DNA of 35,559 nucleotides from Burkholderiales bacterium (GTDB lineage Bacteria; Pseudomonadota; Gammaproteobacteria; Burkholderiales; JAEUOS01), in assembly GCA_947473125.1 (NCBI GenBank), contig CANJDH010000046.1:1-35559 (forward strand), written 5' to 3'. Positions within the stretch are counted from its first letter, which is position 1; the number at the start of each line of letters is the position of its first letter. The notes beneath the pieces are model-generated. The model was not told where the DNA came from and ran no database searches. It saw only the letters and a program-made list of their open reading frames with translations. A program made the position numbers and the translations under genes. This document shows positions 13,601 to 22,823 of the stretch, piece by piece.

Positions 13601-13939
13601 ATGGAAACCAATGCAACGTTGCGCGGTGTGCGCCTGTCGGCCCAAAAAGGACGTCTCGTGGCGGACCAGATCAGAGGCCTGCCTGTCGATAAGGCACTCA
13701 ACATTCTGTCCTTTAGTCCAAAAAAAGGTGCGGGCATCATCAAGAAGGTGCTGGAGTCTGCAATCGCCAATGCCGAACACAACGATGGCGCCGATATCGA
13801 TGAACTCAAAGTGAGTCATATTTGCGTTGAAAAGGGCATGGTGCTCAAGCGGTTTACTGCGCGGGCCAAAGGCCGCGGAAACCGTATCAGCAAGCAAACC
13901 TGCCACGTCTATGTGACGGTTGGCGACGGCAAGAAGTAA
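13601..13939 (+). CDS. rplV: 50S ribosomal protein L22
   Basis: 112-residue L22, whose long beta-hairpin lines the nascent-peptide tunnel (tip region [16 protein letters not shown]). The core [20 protein letters not shown] is typical; it is followed by the usual helix [14 protein letters not shown]. Start ATG at 13601 with GAGGCGAAG upstream. Length is the family standard of about 110. No macrolide-type insertion or deletion is visible in the hairpin. Confidence 0.99.
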   Translation: METNATLRGVRLSAQKGRLVADQIRGLPVDKALNILSFSPKKGAGIIKKVLESAIANAEHNDGADIDELKVSHICVEKGMVLKRFTARAKGRGNRISKQTCHVYVTVGDGKK

Positions 13940-13950
13940 AGGGAATCGCA

Positions 13951-14859
13951 ATGGGTCAAAAAATACATCCGATCGGGTTCCGGCTCAGCGTCACCAAGGA
14001 TTGGGGCTCGCGTTGGTATGCAGGAAATCGCGATTTCGCCTCCATGCTTGGCGAAGACCTCCGTGTTCGTGAATATCTGCGCCGCAAGTTGGCACATGCT
14101 TCGGTAGGCCGCGTACTTATCGAGCGCCCGTCAAAGACCGCCCGCATCACGGTGTTTTCGGCGCGCCCTGGCGTAGTCATCGGAAAGAAGGGCGAGGACA
14201 TCGAAACCCTCAAGGCCGACTTGGCCCGACTGCTGAACGTTCCTGTTCACGTCAATATTGAAGAAATTCGCAAGCCGGAAACCGATGCCCAGTTGATCGC
14301 CGATTCGATAGCTCAACAGCTTGAGAAGCGCATCATGTTCCGCCGTGCAATGAAGCGCGCCATGCAGAACGCCATGCGCCTCGGCGCGCAGGGCATCAAG
14401 ATCATGTCTTCGGGACGGTTGAATGGAGCCGAAATTGCACGCAAGGAGTGGTATCGCGAAGGGCGCGTACCGCTCCACACGCTCCGCGCCAACATAGACT
14501 ATGGATTCGGTGAGGCACGTACGACCTACGGCGTAATTGGTATCAAGGTCTGGGTCTACAAGGGCGAAATGCTCGGCAAGAACGAGCAGCCCGCAGCCGC
14601 GCCAGTAGAGGCGGATCCGGGATTGGACAAAAAGCCGCGGCGTCCCCCACGGCCTAGCGCCAAGGATGGTGAAATGAAACCTGCTTCCCCGGCTACTCGG
14701 GCGCCGCGCAAGCGCGTCGCCAAGCCAGGCGAAGAAGATGTAAAACCGGAACCAGCCCCGACGACGGGGGATGCGGCACCTGCCAAGGCGCCAGCCAAAC
14801 GCGTGCGTAAAGCTGCGCCCGCTTCGGCCACCCCCGCTGCTGACGGCGCGAAGGAGTAA
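13951..14859 (+). CDS. rpsC: 30S ribosomal protein S3 with long C-terminal extension
   Basis: 302-residue S3. The KH domain with the GKKG loop (residues 78-81) and the C-terminal S3 domain up to about residue 210 are normal and form part of the mRNA entry site and its helicase activity. After about residue 211 follows a tail of roughly 90 residues rich in Pro, Ala, Lys and Arg (for example [13 protein letters not shown] and [16 protein letters not shown]). Escherichia coli S3 ends at 233 residues and betaproteobacterial ones are commonly about 260-280, so this tail is long. It is probably disordered and surface-exposed. rplP starts two bases after the stop. Confidence 0.98.
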   Translation: MGQKIHPIGFRLSVTKDWGSRWYAGNRDFASMLGEDLRVREYLRRKLAHASVGRVLIERPSKTARITVFSARPGVVIGKKGEDIETLKADLARLLNVPVHVNIEEIRKPETDAQLIADSIAQQLEKRIMFRRAMKRAMQNAMRLGAQGIKIMSSGRLNGAEIARKEWYREGRVPLHTLRANIDYGFGEARTTYGVIGIKVWVYKGEMLGKNEQPAAAPVEADPGLDKKPRRPPRPSAKDGEMKPASPATRAPRKRVAKPGEEDVKPEPAPTTGDAAPAKAPAKRVRKAAPASATPAADGAKE

Positions 14860-14861
14860 TC

Positions 14862-15278
14862 ATGCTGCAACCAGCTCGGCGCAAATATCGTAAAGAACAA
14901 AAAGGCCGCAACAAAGGCATTGCCACGCGCGGCACCAAAGTGTCATTTGGCGACTTTGGCCTCAAAGCAATCGGTCGCGGGCGGCTAACCGCAAGGCAGA
15001 TCGAGGCAGCGCGTCGCGCAATGACCCGTCACATCAAACGCGGCGGTCGAATCTGGATCCGGATTTTTCCCGATAAGCCGATTTCGACCAAGCCTGCCGA
15101 GGTAAGGATGGGAAACGGCAAGGGCAATCCAGAGTACTACGTGGCGGAGATTCAACCAGGTAAAGTGCTTTATGAGATGGACGGCGTTGACGAAAAGCTG
15201 GCGCGCGAAGCGTTCCGCCTTGCATCTGCGAAGCTGCCAATCGCAACCACCTTTGTTTCACGTCAAGTAGGAGCGTAA
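14862..15278 (+). CDS. rplP: 50S ribosomal protein L16
   Basis: 138-residue L16, which stabilises the A-site tRNA and is a late assembly protein. N-terminus [19 protein letters not shown] and the segment [20 protein letters not shown] are diagnostic; the arginine hydroxylated by YcfD in relatives lies in the conserved basic region. The ATG at 14862 uses the AAGGAG at the end of rpsC as ribosome binding site, so the two are probably coupled. The rpmC start follows two bases after its stop. Confidence 0.99.
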   Translation: MLQPARRKYRKEQKGRNKGIATRGTKVSFGDFGLKAIGRGRLTARQIEAARRAMTRHIKRGGRIWIRIFPDKPISTKPAEVRMGNGKGNPEYYVAEIQPGKVLYEMDGVDEKLAREAFRLASAKLPIATTFVSRQVGA

Positions 15279-15280
15279 AC

Positions 15281-15478
15281 ATGAAAGCAAGCGAATTGCG
15301 CGCCAAGGACGGCGAAGCGTTGAACAAGGAATTGGCTGACCTGCTGAAGGCGCAATTCTCCCTGCGCATGCAGGCGGCGACCCAACAACTTACCAATAAC
15401 AGCCAGATCAAGAAGACGCGTCGCGACATCGCACGCGTCCGCACCGTGCGGCACGAAGCTGAACTCAAAAAGGCCTGA
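15281..15478 (+). CDS. rpmC: 50S ribosomal protein L29
   Basis: 65-residue L29, the small two-helix protein beside the exit tunnel. The [18 protein letters not shown] start and the [18 protein letters not shown] helix match the family. The ribosome binding site (TAGGAG) lies within the end of rplP. It is six bases from rpsQ. Confidence 0.98.
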   Translation: MKASELRAKDGEALNKELADLLKAQFSLRMQAATQQLTNNSQIKKTRRDIARVRTVRHEAELKKA

Positions 15479-15484
15479 TCAATC

Positions 15485-15763
15485 ATGACCGAAGCGATCG
15501 CCAGCAATTCCTCCCTTACGCGCACCCTGACTGGCCGTGTGGTAAGTGACAAGATGAACAAGACGGTGACCGTCTTGGTGGAACGCCGCGTGAAGCACCC
15601 GATGATCGGGAAATACATTACGCGCTCAAACAAGTTTCATGCGCATAGCGAAGCCAACGAATTCAAGTTGGGAGATCTGGTTGAGATTGCGGAAACCCGA
15701 CCAATTTCGCGGACCAAAGCCTGGAAAGTCGTGCGTTTGCTTGAAAAGGCCAAAACAATCTAA
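15485..15763 (+). CDS. rpsQ: 30S ribosomal protein S17
   Basis: 92-residue S17, an early-binding 16S rRNA protein with an OB fold. The motif [20 protein letters not shown] and the downstream [12 protein letters not shown] are typical. It is the last gene of the S10 group here. It is followed by a 223-bp gap with the spc promoter and a structured leader; the -35 box of that promoter begins only five bases after the stop codon. Confidence 0.99.
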   Translation: MTEAIASNSSLTRTLTGRVVSDKMNKTVTVLVERRVKHPMIGKYITRSNKFHAHSEANEFKLGDLVEIAETRPISRTKAWKVVRLLEKAKTI

Positions 15764-15767
15764 GGCC

Positions 15768-15796
15768 TTGCGCTTTGGTAGGATTACTGCTATACT
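15768..15796 (+). promoter_or_regulatory. Sigma70-type promoter for the spc group (rplN onward)
   Basis: TTGCGC (15768-15773), a 17-bp spacer and TATACT (15791-15796) lie directly after rpsQ. The predicted start near 15803 gives an unusually long leader of about 184 nt before rplN. Confidence 0.7.
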
Positions 15797-15844
15797 TTTT
15801 AGTCTTTGTCGCGTTTGGTAATTACATAAAGAGTGCGATGGTGG

Positions 15845-15959
15845 GCCGGCAGCGTTGCCGGACTTAGCTGGAACATCCAGCATGCCGGCATCAAGCTGCC
15901 AGACGATTGGAAATCAAACCCGTACGGGTTCCAAAACTGACCGAGCGCCAAGAGTGGCG
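15845..15959 (+). promoter_or_regulatory. Structured 5' leader of the spc operon
   Basis: Four stem-loops can be drawn: 15846-15851 with 15856-15861 (6 bp, GCGT loop); 15867-15871 with 15877-15881 (5 bp); 15907-15912 with 15929-15934 enclosing a smaller CCC/GGG helix; and 15946-15950 with 15955-15959 (5 bp, AGAG loop). The first helix competes with an alternative 7-bp pairing of 15845-15851 with 15883-15889. No U-run follows any of them, so translational control or an RNA switch is more likely than termination. I do not recognise the element. Confidence 0.45.
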
Positions 15960-15986
15960 AGCGGAAAAGTTGGAAAAAGGTGAATC

Positions 15987-16355
15987 ATGATTCAAATGCA
16001 ATCCAGGCTGGATGTGGCCGACAACACGGGCGCGCGTTCCGTCATGTGCATCAAGGTTCTGGGCGGCTCGAAGCGTCGGTACGCATCGATTGGCGACATC
16101 ATCAAGGTGTCGATCAAGGATGCCGCGCCGCGCGGTCGGGTCAAAAAGGGCGAAGTCTATAGCGCTGTGGTGGTACGCACGGCCAAGGGTGTGCGCCGCA
16201 GCGACGGGTCGTTGATCAAATTCGATGGCAATGCAGCCGTTCTGCTGAACGCCAAGCTCGAGCCGATCGGTACCCGAATTTTCGGCCCCGTGACCCGTGA
16301 GCTGCGTACGGAGCGCTTTATGAAGATTGTTTCTCTGGCGCCGGAGGTTCTGTAA
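15987..16355 (+). CDS. rplN: 50S ribosomal protein L14
   Basis: 122-residue L14, at the subunit interface of 50[21 protein letters not shown] and the C-terminal [15 protein letters not shown]-like ending (here [16 protein letters not shown]) are diagnostic. The ATG at 15987 has an AAAAAGGTG ribosome binding site. It is the first gene behind the spc promoter and its long leader. Its stop codon shares a base with the rplX start. Confidence 0.99.
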   Translation: MIQMQSRLDVADNTGARSVMCIKVLGGSKRRYASIGDIIKVSIKDAAPRGRVKKGEVYSAVVVRTAKGVRRSDGSLIKFDGNAAVLLNAKLEPIGTRIFGPVTRELRTERFMKIVSLAPEVL

Positions 16356-16675
16356 TGGAGAAGATTCGCAAGGGCGACGATGTGATCATCATCGCCGGAC
16401 GGGACAAGGGTAAGCGCGGTACGGTGCTCAAGCGCGTTGATGAAACGCATGTGCTCGTTGAGGGAATCAACGTCACAAAAAAGCACACCAAGCCCAATCC
16501 GATGAAGGGGCAGACGGGCGGCATCACGGACAAGACCATGCCGATCGACATATCTAACGTCGCATTATTTAATCCGGCAACGCAGAAGGCCGATCGTGTT
16601 GGCATCAAACTGCTTGATGATGCGCGCAAAGTGCGGATTTTCAAATCCAGCGGCGCACAGGTTGATGCCAAGTAG
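16355..16675 (+). CDS. rplX: 50S ribosomal protein L24
   Basis: 106-residue L24, an assembly initiator of 50S. The KOW motif is visible near the start ([19 protein letters not shown], residues 5-23), followed by [13 protein letters not shown]. The start overlaps the rplN stop by one base (TAATG), the strongest sign of translational coupling in this group. Length is normal. Confidence 0.99.
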   Translation: MEKIRKGDDVIIIAGRDKGKRGTVLKRVDETHVLVEGINVTKKHTKPNPMKGQTGGITDKTMPIDISNVALFNPATQKADRVGIKLLDDARKVRIFKSSGAQVDAK

Positions 16676-16703
16676 TCGGCGAACAGGGAAGAGGTAGATG
16701 AGC

Positions 16704-17243
16704 ATGGCGCGTTTACAGCTGCAGTACAAGGAGAAGATTGTTCCTGACTTGATGGCAAAGTTCGGGTTCAAGTCTGTCATGGAAGTCCCGCGCATCACGA
16801 AGGTAACGCTCAACATGGGCGTATCCGAGGCGGTGGCCGACAAGAAAGTCATGGAGCATGCGGTAAGCGACATGACCAAGATCGCCGGTCAGAAACCGGT
16901 CGTGACCAAGTCAAAGAAGGCTATTGCGGGATTCAAGATCCGTCAGGACTACCCGATCGGGTGCATGGTGACCCTCCGCGGCGCCAAGATGTACGAATTT
17001 CTTGACCGCTTCGTGACCGTTGCCCTGCCTCGGGTTCGTGACTTTCGTGGCATATCAGGGCGTTCATTTGACGGGCGCGGCAACTACAACATTGGCGTCA
17101 AAGAGCAGATCATTTTCCCTGAAATCGAGTACGACAAGATCGACGCGTTGCGTGGTCTCAACATCAGCATCACTACCACGGCCAAGACAGACGACGAAGC
17201 CAAGGCGTTGCTGGCCGCATTCAAATTCCCCTTCAAGGCGTAG
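16704..17243 (+). CDS. rplE: 50S ribosomal protein L5
   Basis: L5 binds 5S rRNA and contacts the P-site tRNA. I chose the ATG at 16704 ([11 protein letters not shown], 179 residues) over the in-frame ATG at 16698: the GGGAAGAGG ribosome binding site ends at 16694, nine bases from 16704 but only three from 16698, and 179 residues is the usual length. [18 protein letters not shown] and [18 protein letters not shown] are diagnostic. In Escherichia coli the S8 repressor site of the spc operon lies at the start of this gene; I did not identify an equivalent. Confidence 0.97.
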   Translation: MARLQLQYKEKIVPDLMAKFGFKSVMEVPRITKVTLNMGVSEAVADKKVMEHAVSDMTKIAGQKPVVTKSKKAIAGFKIRQDYPIGCMVTLRGAKMYEFLDRFVTVALPRVRDFRGISGRSFDGRGNYNIGVKEQIIFPEIEYDKIDALRGLNISITTTAKTDDEAKALLAAFKFPFKA

Positions 17244-17251
17244 ACCTCAAG

Positions 17252-17557
17252 ATGGCGAAACTGGCAACGATTAACCGTGAACTGAAACGCGAGGCGCTCG
17301 TAAAAAAATACGAGCCCAAGCGCAAGGCGCTTCTGGCCATTGTCAACGACTCCAAGCTTTCCGATGAGGAACGCATGGCTGCTCGATTGAAGATTCAACA
17401 ATTCCCGCGAAATGCCAGCCCGACACGGCTGCGCAACCGTTGTGAAATAACTGGCCGGCCACGCGGAACGTATCGCAAATTTGGTCTTGGACGCAGCAAA
17501 CTGCGTGAAGCGGCGATGCGTGGCGAGATCCCCGGTCTCGTCAAGGGCAGCTGGTAA
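17252..17557 (+). CDS. rpsN: 30S ribosomal protein S14
   Basis: 101-residue S14 of the long, zinc-free type: the CxxC pairs of the short zinc-binding form are absent (only one cysteine, in [11 protein letters not shown]). The C-terminal [19 protein letters not shown] is typical. Start ATG at 17252, eight bases after rplE. The zinc-independent type fits a proteobacterium. Confidence 0.99.
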   Translation: MAKLATINRELKREALVKKYEPKRKALLAIVNDSKLSDEERMAARLKIQQFPRNASPTRLRNRCEITGRPRGTYRKFGLGRSKLREAAMRGEIPGLVKGSW

Positions 17558-17576
17558 GGATTAGGAGAGAATAGTC

Positions 17577-17972
17577 ATGAGCATGAGCGATCCGATCGCC
17601 GATATGCTGACGCGCATTCGCAATGCCCAGTCTGCTGAAAAGACTGAGGTAAAGATGCCGTCATCGAAGCTCAAAATCTCAATTGCTCGCGTCCTCAAGG
17701 ACGAGGGGTATGTTGACGATTTTGCAGTGCGTGAAGATGCCGGCAAGTCCGAGCTCTCCATCGCTCTGAAGTATTACGCCGGCCGTCCGGTAATTGACCG
17801 CATTGAGCGCGTCAGTCGCCCTGGCCTGCGAATTTACAAGGGCAAAGAGGACATCCCGACCGTCATGAACGGTCTGGGTGTGGCCATTCTGTCGACGTCG
17901 CAGGGCGTCATGACTGATCGCAAGGCACGCGCTACCGGAGTTGGCGGCGAAGTGTTGTGCGTAGTGGCATAA
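17577..17972 (+). CDS. rpsH: 30S ribosomal protein S8
   Basis: 131-residue S8, a primary 16S rRNA binder and, in Escherichia coli, the repressor of the spc operon. [16 protein letters not shown] and the C-terminal [15 protein letters not shown] are diagnostic. Two ATG codons are possible (17577 and 17583). TAGGAGAG upstream has the better spacing to 17577, which gives [11 protein letters not shown], so that start is used. The gene is 19 bp after rpsN. Confidence 0.98.
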   Translation: MSMSDPIADMLTRIRNAQSAEKTEVKMPSSKLKISIARVLKDEGYVDDFAVREDAGKSELSIALKYYAGRPVIDRIERVSRPGLRIYKGKEDIPTVMNGLGVAILSTSQGVMTDRKARATGVGGEVLCVVA

Positions 17973-17985
17973 GGAGGGATCGACA

Positions 17986-18519
17986 ATGTCTCGTGTAGGC
18001 AAAAGCCCGATCGCCGTTCCCAAGGGCGTGGACATTAACATTGCTGCCGACCAAATTACGGTCAAGGGGCCGCTCGGCTCCTTGAGCCAAAGTTTGAGCG
18101 CCGCCGTGACAGTGGTTCGTGATGGCGAAGAACTGAAAGTGAAGCCGGCGAACGATTCGCGCAATGCGGACGCTATGTCCGGAACAGTTCGTGCGCTGGT
18201 AAACAACATGGTAATTGGCGTCACCAAGGGGTTTGAAAAGAAGCTCAACTTGGTAGGGGTGGGTTATCGAGCGCAGGCGCAAGGTGACAAGTTGAACCTG
18301 ACGCTTGGATTCAGCCACCCGGTCGTGCACTCGATGCCGAAGGGCGTCAAGGCCGAAACCCCGCTGCAAACCGAGATCCTGATCAAGGGCATCGACAAGC
18401 AGCAAGTAGGGCAGGTAGCTGCCGAAGTGCGCGCTTATCGTCCGCCGGAGCCCTATAAAGGCAAGGGTGTGCGTTATTCGGATGAGCGCGTGGTCATCAA
18501 AGAGACCAAGAAGAAGTAA
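17986..18519 (+). CDS. rplF: 50S ribosomal protein L6
   Basis: 177-residue L6, near the sarcin-ricin loop and factor-binding site. The two duplicated domains are visible, with [17 protein letters not shown] at the start and the diagnostic [17 protein letters not shown] near the end. The ribosome binding site is the near-perfect AAGGAGGGA at about 17971-17979, overlapping the rpsH stop. Length and composition are normal. Confidence 0.99.
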   Translation: MSRVGKSPIAVPKGVDINIAADQITVKGPLGSLSQSLSAAVTVVRDGEELKVKPANDSRNADAMSGTVRALVNNMVIGVTKGFEKKLNLVGVGYRAQAQGDKLNLTLGFSHPVVHSMPKGVKAETPLQTEILIKGIDKQQVGQVAAEVRAYRPPEPYKGKGVRYSDERVVIKETKKK

Positions 18520-18528
18520 GGGATGATC

Positions 18529-18876
18529 ATGGATAAAAAAGAATCCCGTCTGCGCCGTTCGCGTAAGACACGCCTGAAAATTGCCGAGTTGAAGGTAAAC
18601 CGCCTGGCGGTTCATCGCACCAACGGCCATATCTATGCCCAGGTGTTGAACGGCGGCAAGGTATTGGCAAGTGCTTCGACGAACGAAGTGGAAGTGCGCA
18701 AAGAACTGCCTAACGGCGGCAATGCGAAGGCTGCTGCGTACGTTGGCAAGCGGATTGCCGAAAAAGCGAAGGCAGCCGGTGTGAGCGAAGTTGCATTCGA
18801 TCGTTCTGGATTTGCCTATCATGGCCGCGTCAAAGCGCTGGCCGAAGCCGCGCGCGAAGCCGGCCTGAAGTTCTAA
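18529..18876 (+). CDS. rplR: 50S ribosomal protein L18
   Basis: 115-residue L18, which binds 5S rRNA together with L5. I start it at the ATG at 18529 ([15 protein letters not shown]) because the AAGGGA ribosome binding site overlaps the alternative ATG at 18523 and homologues begin [17 protein letters not shown] and the end [20 protein letters not shown] are diagnostic. It is 9 bp after rplF and 14 bp before rpsE. Confidence 0.98.
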   Translation: MDKKESRLRRSRKTRLKIAELKVNRLAVHRTNGHIYAQVLNGGKVLASASTNEVEVRKELPNGGNAKAAAYVGKRIAEKAKAAGVSEVAFDRSGFAYHGRVKALAEAAREAGLKF

Positions 18877-18890
18877 CCGGGTATCAGATC

Positions 18891-19415
18891 ATGGCGAAAA
18901 TGCAAAAAGTCCAGGCCGGCGCTGAGGCGCGCGATGATGGTTTGAAGGAAAAAATGATCGCGGTAAACCGCGTCACCAAAGTGGTGAAGGGCGGTCGCAT
19001 TCTCGGCTTCGCAGCCCTGACGGTAGTGGGCGACGGCGATGGCCGCATCGGCATGGGCAAGGGCAAGTCACGTGAGGTTCCGGTGGCCGTCCAGAAGGCC
19101 ATGGAAGAGGCGCGTCGCAAAATGGTCAAGATCCAACTCAAGAACGGCACATTGCAACATGCCGTCATGGGCCGCCATGGCGCAGCAAAGGTGTTCATGC
19201 AGCCGGCGACTGAAGGAACGGGCATCATCGCCGGCGGTCCGATGCGCGCGGTGTTTGAGGTCCTCGGCGTGACAAACGTGCTGGCCAAGTGTCATGGTTC
19301 GACCAACCCTTATAACGTTGTGCGCGCGACTTTGAATGGCCTGACCGATATGACGACTCCGGCAGAAATTGCAGCCAAGCGCGGCAAGTCAGTTGAAGAA
19401 ATCCTCGCCGTTTGA
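18891..19415 (+). CDS. rpsE: 30S ribosomal protein S5
   Basis: 174-residue S5, involved in decoding accuracy and in the mRNA entry channel. The double-stranded RNA-binding-like domain ([16 protein letters not shown]) and the [18 protein letters not shown] loop, where spectinomycin-resistance mutations map in relatives, are of wild-type appearance. The C-terminal domain ends in [10 protein letters not shown]. rpmD follows after 11 bp. Confidence 0.99.
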   Translation: MAKMQKVQAGAEARDDGLKEKMIAVNRVTKVVKGGRILGFAALTVVGDGDGRIGMGKGKSREVPVAVQKAMEEARRKMVKIQLKNGTLQHAVMGRHGAAKVFMQPATEGTGIIAGGPMRAVFEVLGVTNVLAKCHGSTNPYNVVRATLNGLTDMTTPAEIAAKRGKSVEEILAV

Positions 19416-19426
19416 TTGGAATGGAC

Positions 19427-19615
19427 ATGGCAGACAAAAAACAACTCAAGGTGACGCTGTTCAAGAGTCCGGCTGGCACCAACGAAAAGCACCGCGCAAC
19501 GGTGCGCGGTCTTGGTTTGCGCCGGCTTAATTCGTCGCGCGTGCTAGAAGATACGCCGGCGGTTCGCGGCATGGTCAATAAGGTCTACTACCTGGTCAAG
19601 GCCGAATCGGTCTAG
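19427..19615 (+). CDS. rpmD: 50S ribosomal protein L30
   Basis: 62-residue L30, the small protein between S5 and L15 in this group. I use the ATG at 19427 ([18 protein letters not shown]), which gives the family length of about 60; upstream TTG (19412) and ATG (19421) codons in frame would add residues not seen in homologues. The core [18 protein letters not shown] and [17 protein letters not shown] is diagnostic. Confidence 0.97.
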   Translation: MADKKQLKVTLFKSPAGTNEKHRATVRGLGLRRLNSSRVLEDTPAVRGMVNKVYYLVKAESV

Positions 19616-19631
19616 TCAGCAAGGAATCAAA

Positions 19632-20063
19632 ATGGAACTGAACACCATCAAGCCTGCAGCAGGGGCCAAAAAAGCACGGCGACGCGTTGGCCGGGGCATC
19701 GGTTCTGGCCTGGGTAAAACCGCAGGCCGCGGCCACAAAGGACAGAAGTCGCGATCTGGCGGTTTTCACAAGGTTGGCTTCGAGGGGGGGCAAATGCCTC
19801 TCCAGCGCCGCCTGCCCAAAAGGGGTTTCTTCTCGATGACGCGTGAATTCATGGCGGAAGTAAATCTCCACGATCTCGAGAAGATGGCCGAGACGGACAT
19901 TACGCTTGATGTGCTCAAGGCGACCGGCGTTGTGCCAACGCTTTCGTTGCGGGCCAAGGTCATTCTGTCGGGCAAGCTGACTCGCAAGGTCAACTTGGTT
20001 GGCGTCGCTGCGACCAAGGGTGCCAAGGCCGCCATCGAAGCAGCCGGCGGCACGATCGCCTGA
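19632..20063 (+). CDS. rplO: 50S ribosomal protein L15
   Basis: 143-residue L15, a late 50S assembly protein. The glycine- and basic-rich N-terminal extension that threads into rRNA is clear ([20 protein letters not shown], about residues 22-41), followed by the [18 protein letters not shown] motif. Start ATG at 19632 with an AAGGAATC ribosome binding site. It is 39 bp upstream of secY. Confidence 0.99.
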   Translation: MELNTIKPAAGAKKARRRVGRGIGSGLGKTAGRGHKGQKSRSGGFHKVGFEGGQMPLQRRLPKRGFFSMTREFMAEVNLHDLEKMAETDITLDVLKATGVVPTLSLRAKVILSGKLTRKVNLVGVAATKGAKAAIEAAGGTIA

Positions 20064-20102
20064 CCATCGCAACTGACAAACTGAGCGCATAGGACAGTAA
20101 CT

Positions 20103-21428
20103 GTGGCAACAGACGCGATGGCAATGGCCAAATCAGGCAAGTTCGGCGACTTGAAGCGCCGACTTGTTTTTTTGGTGCTGGCCATCATCGTCTACCGGAT
20201 CGGAGCGCATATTCCGGTGCCCGGTATCGATCCGGCCCAGCTCGCCGAACTGTTCAAACAGGCCAAAGGCGGCATCCTCGACATGTTCAACATGTTTTCG
20301 GGGGGGGCGCTCTCAAGGTTTACCATTTTTGCTCTCGGTATCATGCCGTACATTTCATCCTCCATCATCATGCAGCTTCTGACGGTGGTGTATCCACCGC
20401 TTGAGGCGTTGAAAAAGGAGGGCGAAGCCGGGCGCCGCAAGATTACTCAGTACACGCGCTATGCCACCGTGTTCCTGGCCCTGTTTCAGGCGGTAGGAAT
20501 TTCAATAGCACTTGAGTCGCAGGCAGGCTTGGTACTTGAGCCCGGTTTGATGTTCCGGTTTGTGACGGTCGCCACGTTGGTTACCGGGACAATGTTTCTC
20601 ATGTGGCTTGGTGAACAGATCACCGAGAGAGGCTTGGGCAACGGCATTTCGATGATTATCTTCGCTGGTATTGCCGCCGGCCTTCCGAACGCAATCGGCG
20701 GTCTTTTGGAATTGGTGCGCACCCAGGCGATGAACCCGCTGACCGCGATCTTCATCGTGGTGTTGGTGGTTGCAGTGACATACATTGTGGTCTTTGTCGA
20801 ACGTGGCCAGCGCAAGATTCTGGTCAACTATGCGAAGCGACAGGTTGGCAATCGAATTTACGCAGGGCAGGCTTCGCATCTCCCGCTCAAGCTCAACATG
20901 TCAGGCGTGATTCCGCCGATTTTCGCATCGTCGATCATCCTTTTTCCGGCGACCATCACAAGCTGGTTTTCCTCGGGCGACCAGATGCGTTGGCTCAAGG
21001 ATATTGCCGGCACCCTGACGCCGGGCCAGCCTATCTACGTGATGTTGTACGCTGCAGCCATCGTATTTTTCTGTTTCTTCTATACCGCGCTGGTATTTAA
21101 CAGCAAAGAGACGGCCGACAACCTCAAGAAGAGCGGCGCGTTTGTCCCGGGCATTCGGCCGGGTGAGCAAACGGCAAAGTACATTGACAAGATATTGATG
21201 AGGTTGACGCTCACGGGCGCGATCTATGTCACGTTGGTTTGCCTGCTCCCCGAATTCCTGATCCTGAAATGGAACGTGCCTTTCTATTTTGGTGGCACGT
21301 CTCTCCTAATCATCGTGGTCGTAACGATGGATTTCATGGCGCAGGTGCAGGCTTACATCATGTCGCACCAATACGAATCGTTGTTGAAGAAGGCAAACTT
21401 CAAGGGCGCTGGCGGCCTTGCGCGCTAA
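20103..21428 (+). CDS. secY: Preprotein translocase subunit SecY
   Basis: 441-residue central pore of the Sec translocon in the inner membrane. Ten hydrophobic segments can be followed, beginning with [20 protein letters not shown]. The plug and lateral gate region around [19 protein letters not shown] and the cytoplasmic loops that bind SecA or ribosomes ([19 protein letters not shown]) are intact. I start it at the GTG at 20103, seven bases after AGGA; the in-frame ATG at 20118 is an alternative. infA follows. Confidence 0.98.
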   Translation: MATDAMAMAKSGKFGDLKRRLVFLVLAIIVYRIGAHIPVPGIDPAQLAELFKQAKGGILDMFNMFSGGALSRFTIFALGIMPYISSSIIMQLLTVVYPPLEALKKEGEAGRRKITQYTRYATVFLALFQAVGISIALESQAGLVLEPGLMFRFVTVATLVTGTMFLMWLGEQITERGLGNGISMIIFAGIAAGLPNAIGGLLELVRTQAMNPLTAIFIVVLVVAVTYIVVFVERGQRKILVNYAKRQVGNRIYAGQASHLPLKLNMSGVIPPIFASSIILFPATITSWFSSGDQMRWLKDIAGTLTPGQPIYVMLYAAAIVFFCFFYTALVFNSKETADNLKKSGAFVPGIRPGEQTAKYIDKILMRLTLTGAIYVTLVCLLPEFLILKWNVPFYFGGTSLLIIVVVTMDFMAQVQAYIMSHQYESLLKKANFKGAGGLAR

Positions 21429-21468
21429 CACGAAAAAGAAACGAGCGTAGGCGAAGAGTGATACCGGA

Positions 21469-21690
21469 ATTGAATGGAAAGAAGACGTCATCGAGATGCA
21501 GGGCGAGATACCGGAGACCCTGCCGAATGCGACCTTCAAGGTGAAGCTCGAAAACGGGCACACCGTACCAGGACATAGATCCGGGAAGATGCGCATGCAC
21601 TACATACGCATTCTCCCGGGAGACAAAGTAACAGTGGAGCTGACGCCGTACGATTTATCCCGGGCACGCATTACCTTCCGGGCAAAGTAG
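21469..21690 (+). CDS. infA: Translation initiation factor IF-1, abnormal start and divergent (possibly decaying)
   Basis: IF-1 blocks the ribosomal A site during initiation. The S1-fold core is clear ([38 protein letters not shown]) and ends at the stop 21688-21690. Homology extends upstream of the first in-frame ATG (21496): codons 21475-21495 read W-K-E-D-V-I-E, matching the usual KEDVIEM start, but no ATG, GTG or TTG is in frame back to the TAG at 21448; only ATT at 21469 is. An ATG at 21474 lies in another frame and would restore MxKEDVIEM with two added bases. Conserved L14, T33 and I36 (E. coli numbering) are P, P and R. Translation could begin at ATT 21469, at ATG 21496 (64 residues), or not at all. 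Confidence 0.75.
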   Translation: MEWKEDVIEMQGEIPETLPNATFKVKLENGHTVPGHRSGKMRMHYIRILPGDKVTVELTPYDLSRARITFRAK

Positions 21691-21763
21691 TGGCGTCAAA
21701 ACGCAGGTTTGGTTTCAACGTGATTTGCAAGATTAACTCAACAGGCGACAAGTCGAGGGCAAT

Positions 21764-21877
21764 ATGAAAGTTCTGGCATCGGTTAAAAAGATCTGCCGTA
21801 ACTGCAAGGTCATCAAACGCAAAGGCGTGGTGAGGGTTATCTGTACAGACCCGCGCCATAAGCAGCGCCAGGGTTGA
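21764..21877 (+). CDS. rpmJ: 50S ribosomal protein L36
   Basis: 37-residue L36, the smallest ribosomal protein. It is of the zinc-binding type with C11, C14, C27 and H32 ([20 protein letters not shown]). The ribosome binding site GAGGG lies just upstream of the ATG at 21764. It is placed between infA and rpsM, the standard position in proteobacteria. This copy keeps all four metal ligands. Confidence 0.97.
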   Translation: MKVLASVKKICRNCKVIKRKGVVRVICTDPRHKQRQG

Positions 21878-21906
21878 ACGCGCAACGGATTAATTAAGGA
21901 CACGAC

Positions 21907-22275
21907 ATGGCTCGTATCGCTGGCATCAACATTCCAAACCATCAGCACACAGAAATCGCGCTAACCGCGATCTACGGTGTCGGGCGTTCACGCGCCAAAG
22001 AAATTTGCGCCGCGACCGGCATTGCGCCGAACGCCAAAATCAAGGATTTGTCGGATTCGCAAGTGGACAAACTGCGAATCGAGGTTGGCAAGTTCGCGGT
22101 CGAAGGCGACCTACGGCGTGAAGTGTCGATGAGCATCAAGCGCCTGATGGACTTGGGCTGCTATCGGGGTACCCGCCACAAGCGTGGGCTTCCCGTGCGT
22201 GGGCAGCGCACCCGCACCAACGCACGTACCCGCAAGGGGCCGCGCAAGGCGCGCAATGCCATCGCGGGGAAATAA
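21907..22275 (+). CDS. rpsM: 30S ribosomal protein S13
   Basis: 122-residue S13 at the top of the 30S head, forming bridges to 50S and contacting P-site tRNA through its basic tail. [20 protein letters not shown] and [20 protein letters not shown] are diagnostic. It is the first gene of the alpha group, 29 bp after rpmJ. No separate promoter is visible in that short gap, so it is likely read through from the spc genes. In Escherichia coli, S4 represses from the leader of this gene; I saw no matching structure. Confidence 0.99.
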   Translation: MARIAGINIPNHQHTEIALTAIYGVGRSRAKEICAATGIAPNAKIKDLSDSQVDKLRIEVGKFAVEGDLRREVSMSIKRLMDLGCYRGTRHKRGLPVRGQRTRTNARTRKGPRKARNAIAGK

Positions 22276-22347
22276 GCCCCTTGGCAGTTGACCCCCACCC
22301 CCGTGCGAATGAGCAAACTGTCGCCGACCGAAATCAGGAACTAAATT

Positions 22348-22761
22348 ATGGCCACTAACAAACAACAGCAAAGCAATGCAGCCTCGACGCGCGTGCGCAA
22401 GAAGGTAAAGAAGAACGTTGCCGAGGGCATTGCCCACATTCACGCGTCGTTCAACAACACCATCATCACGATCACCGACCGGCAAGGCAACGCGCTGTCT
22501 TGGGCAACATCCGGTGGTGCAGGTTTCAAAGGTTCGCGCAAGTCGACACCGTTTGCGGCGCAGGTTGCCGCCGAAGCCGCCGGCAAAGTTGCTGTCGAGT
22601 GTGGTGTGAAGAATCTAGAGGTGCGCATTAAAGGTCCCGGCCCTGGCCGAGACTCTTCTGTGCGCGCCTTGAACGCGCTGGGGATGAAAATCGCCAGCAT
22701 TACCGACGTGACGCCGGTTCCGCACAACGGGTGCCGGCCACCCAAGCGTCGCCGCATCTGA
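22348..22761 (+). CDS. rpsK: 30S ribosomal protein S11
   Basis: 137-residue S11, at the platform of 30S next to the Shine-Dalgarno duplex. The core [20 protein letters not shown] and the highly conserved end [12 protein letters not shown] are complete. The N-terminus [19 protein letters not shown] is some eight residues longer than in Escherichia coli. It follows rpsM after a 72-bp gap, a little larger than usual for this operon, in which I find no clear promoter. Confidence 0.99.
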   Translation: MATNKQQQSNAASTRVRKKVKKNVAEGIAHIHASFNNTIITITDRQGNALSWATSGGAGFKGSRKSTPFAAQVAAEAAGKVAVECGVKNLEVRIKGPGPGRDSSVRALNALGMKIASITDVTPVPHNGCRPPKRRRI

Positions 22762-22823
22762 TTGTTGATACGGCTTCTTGGCGTCGAATATCCCGACGTT
22801 GTAAATCCTAGGGGATTGAACTA

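Noticed and set aside
15838-15867. A nine-codon leader peptide (three arginines) in the spc leader
   Set aside because: It has an AAAGAG upstream and overlaps the first hairpin, but nine codons with no conserved pattern are too little to claim attenuation by translation.
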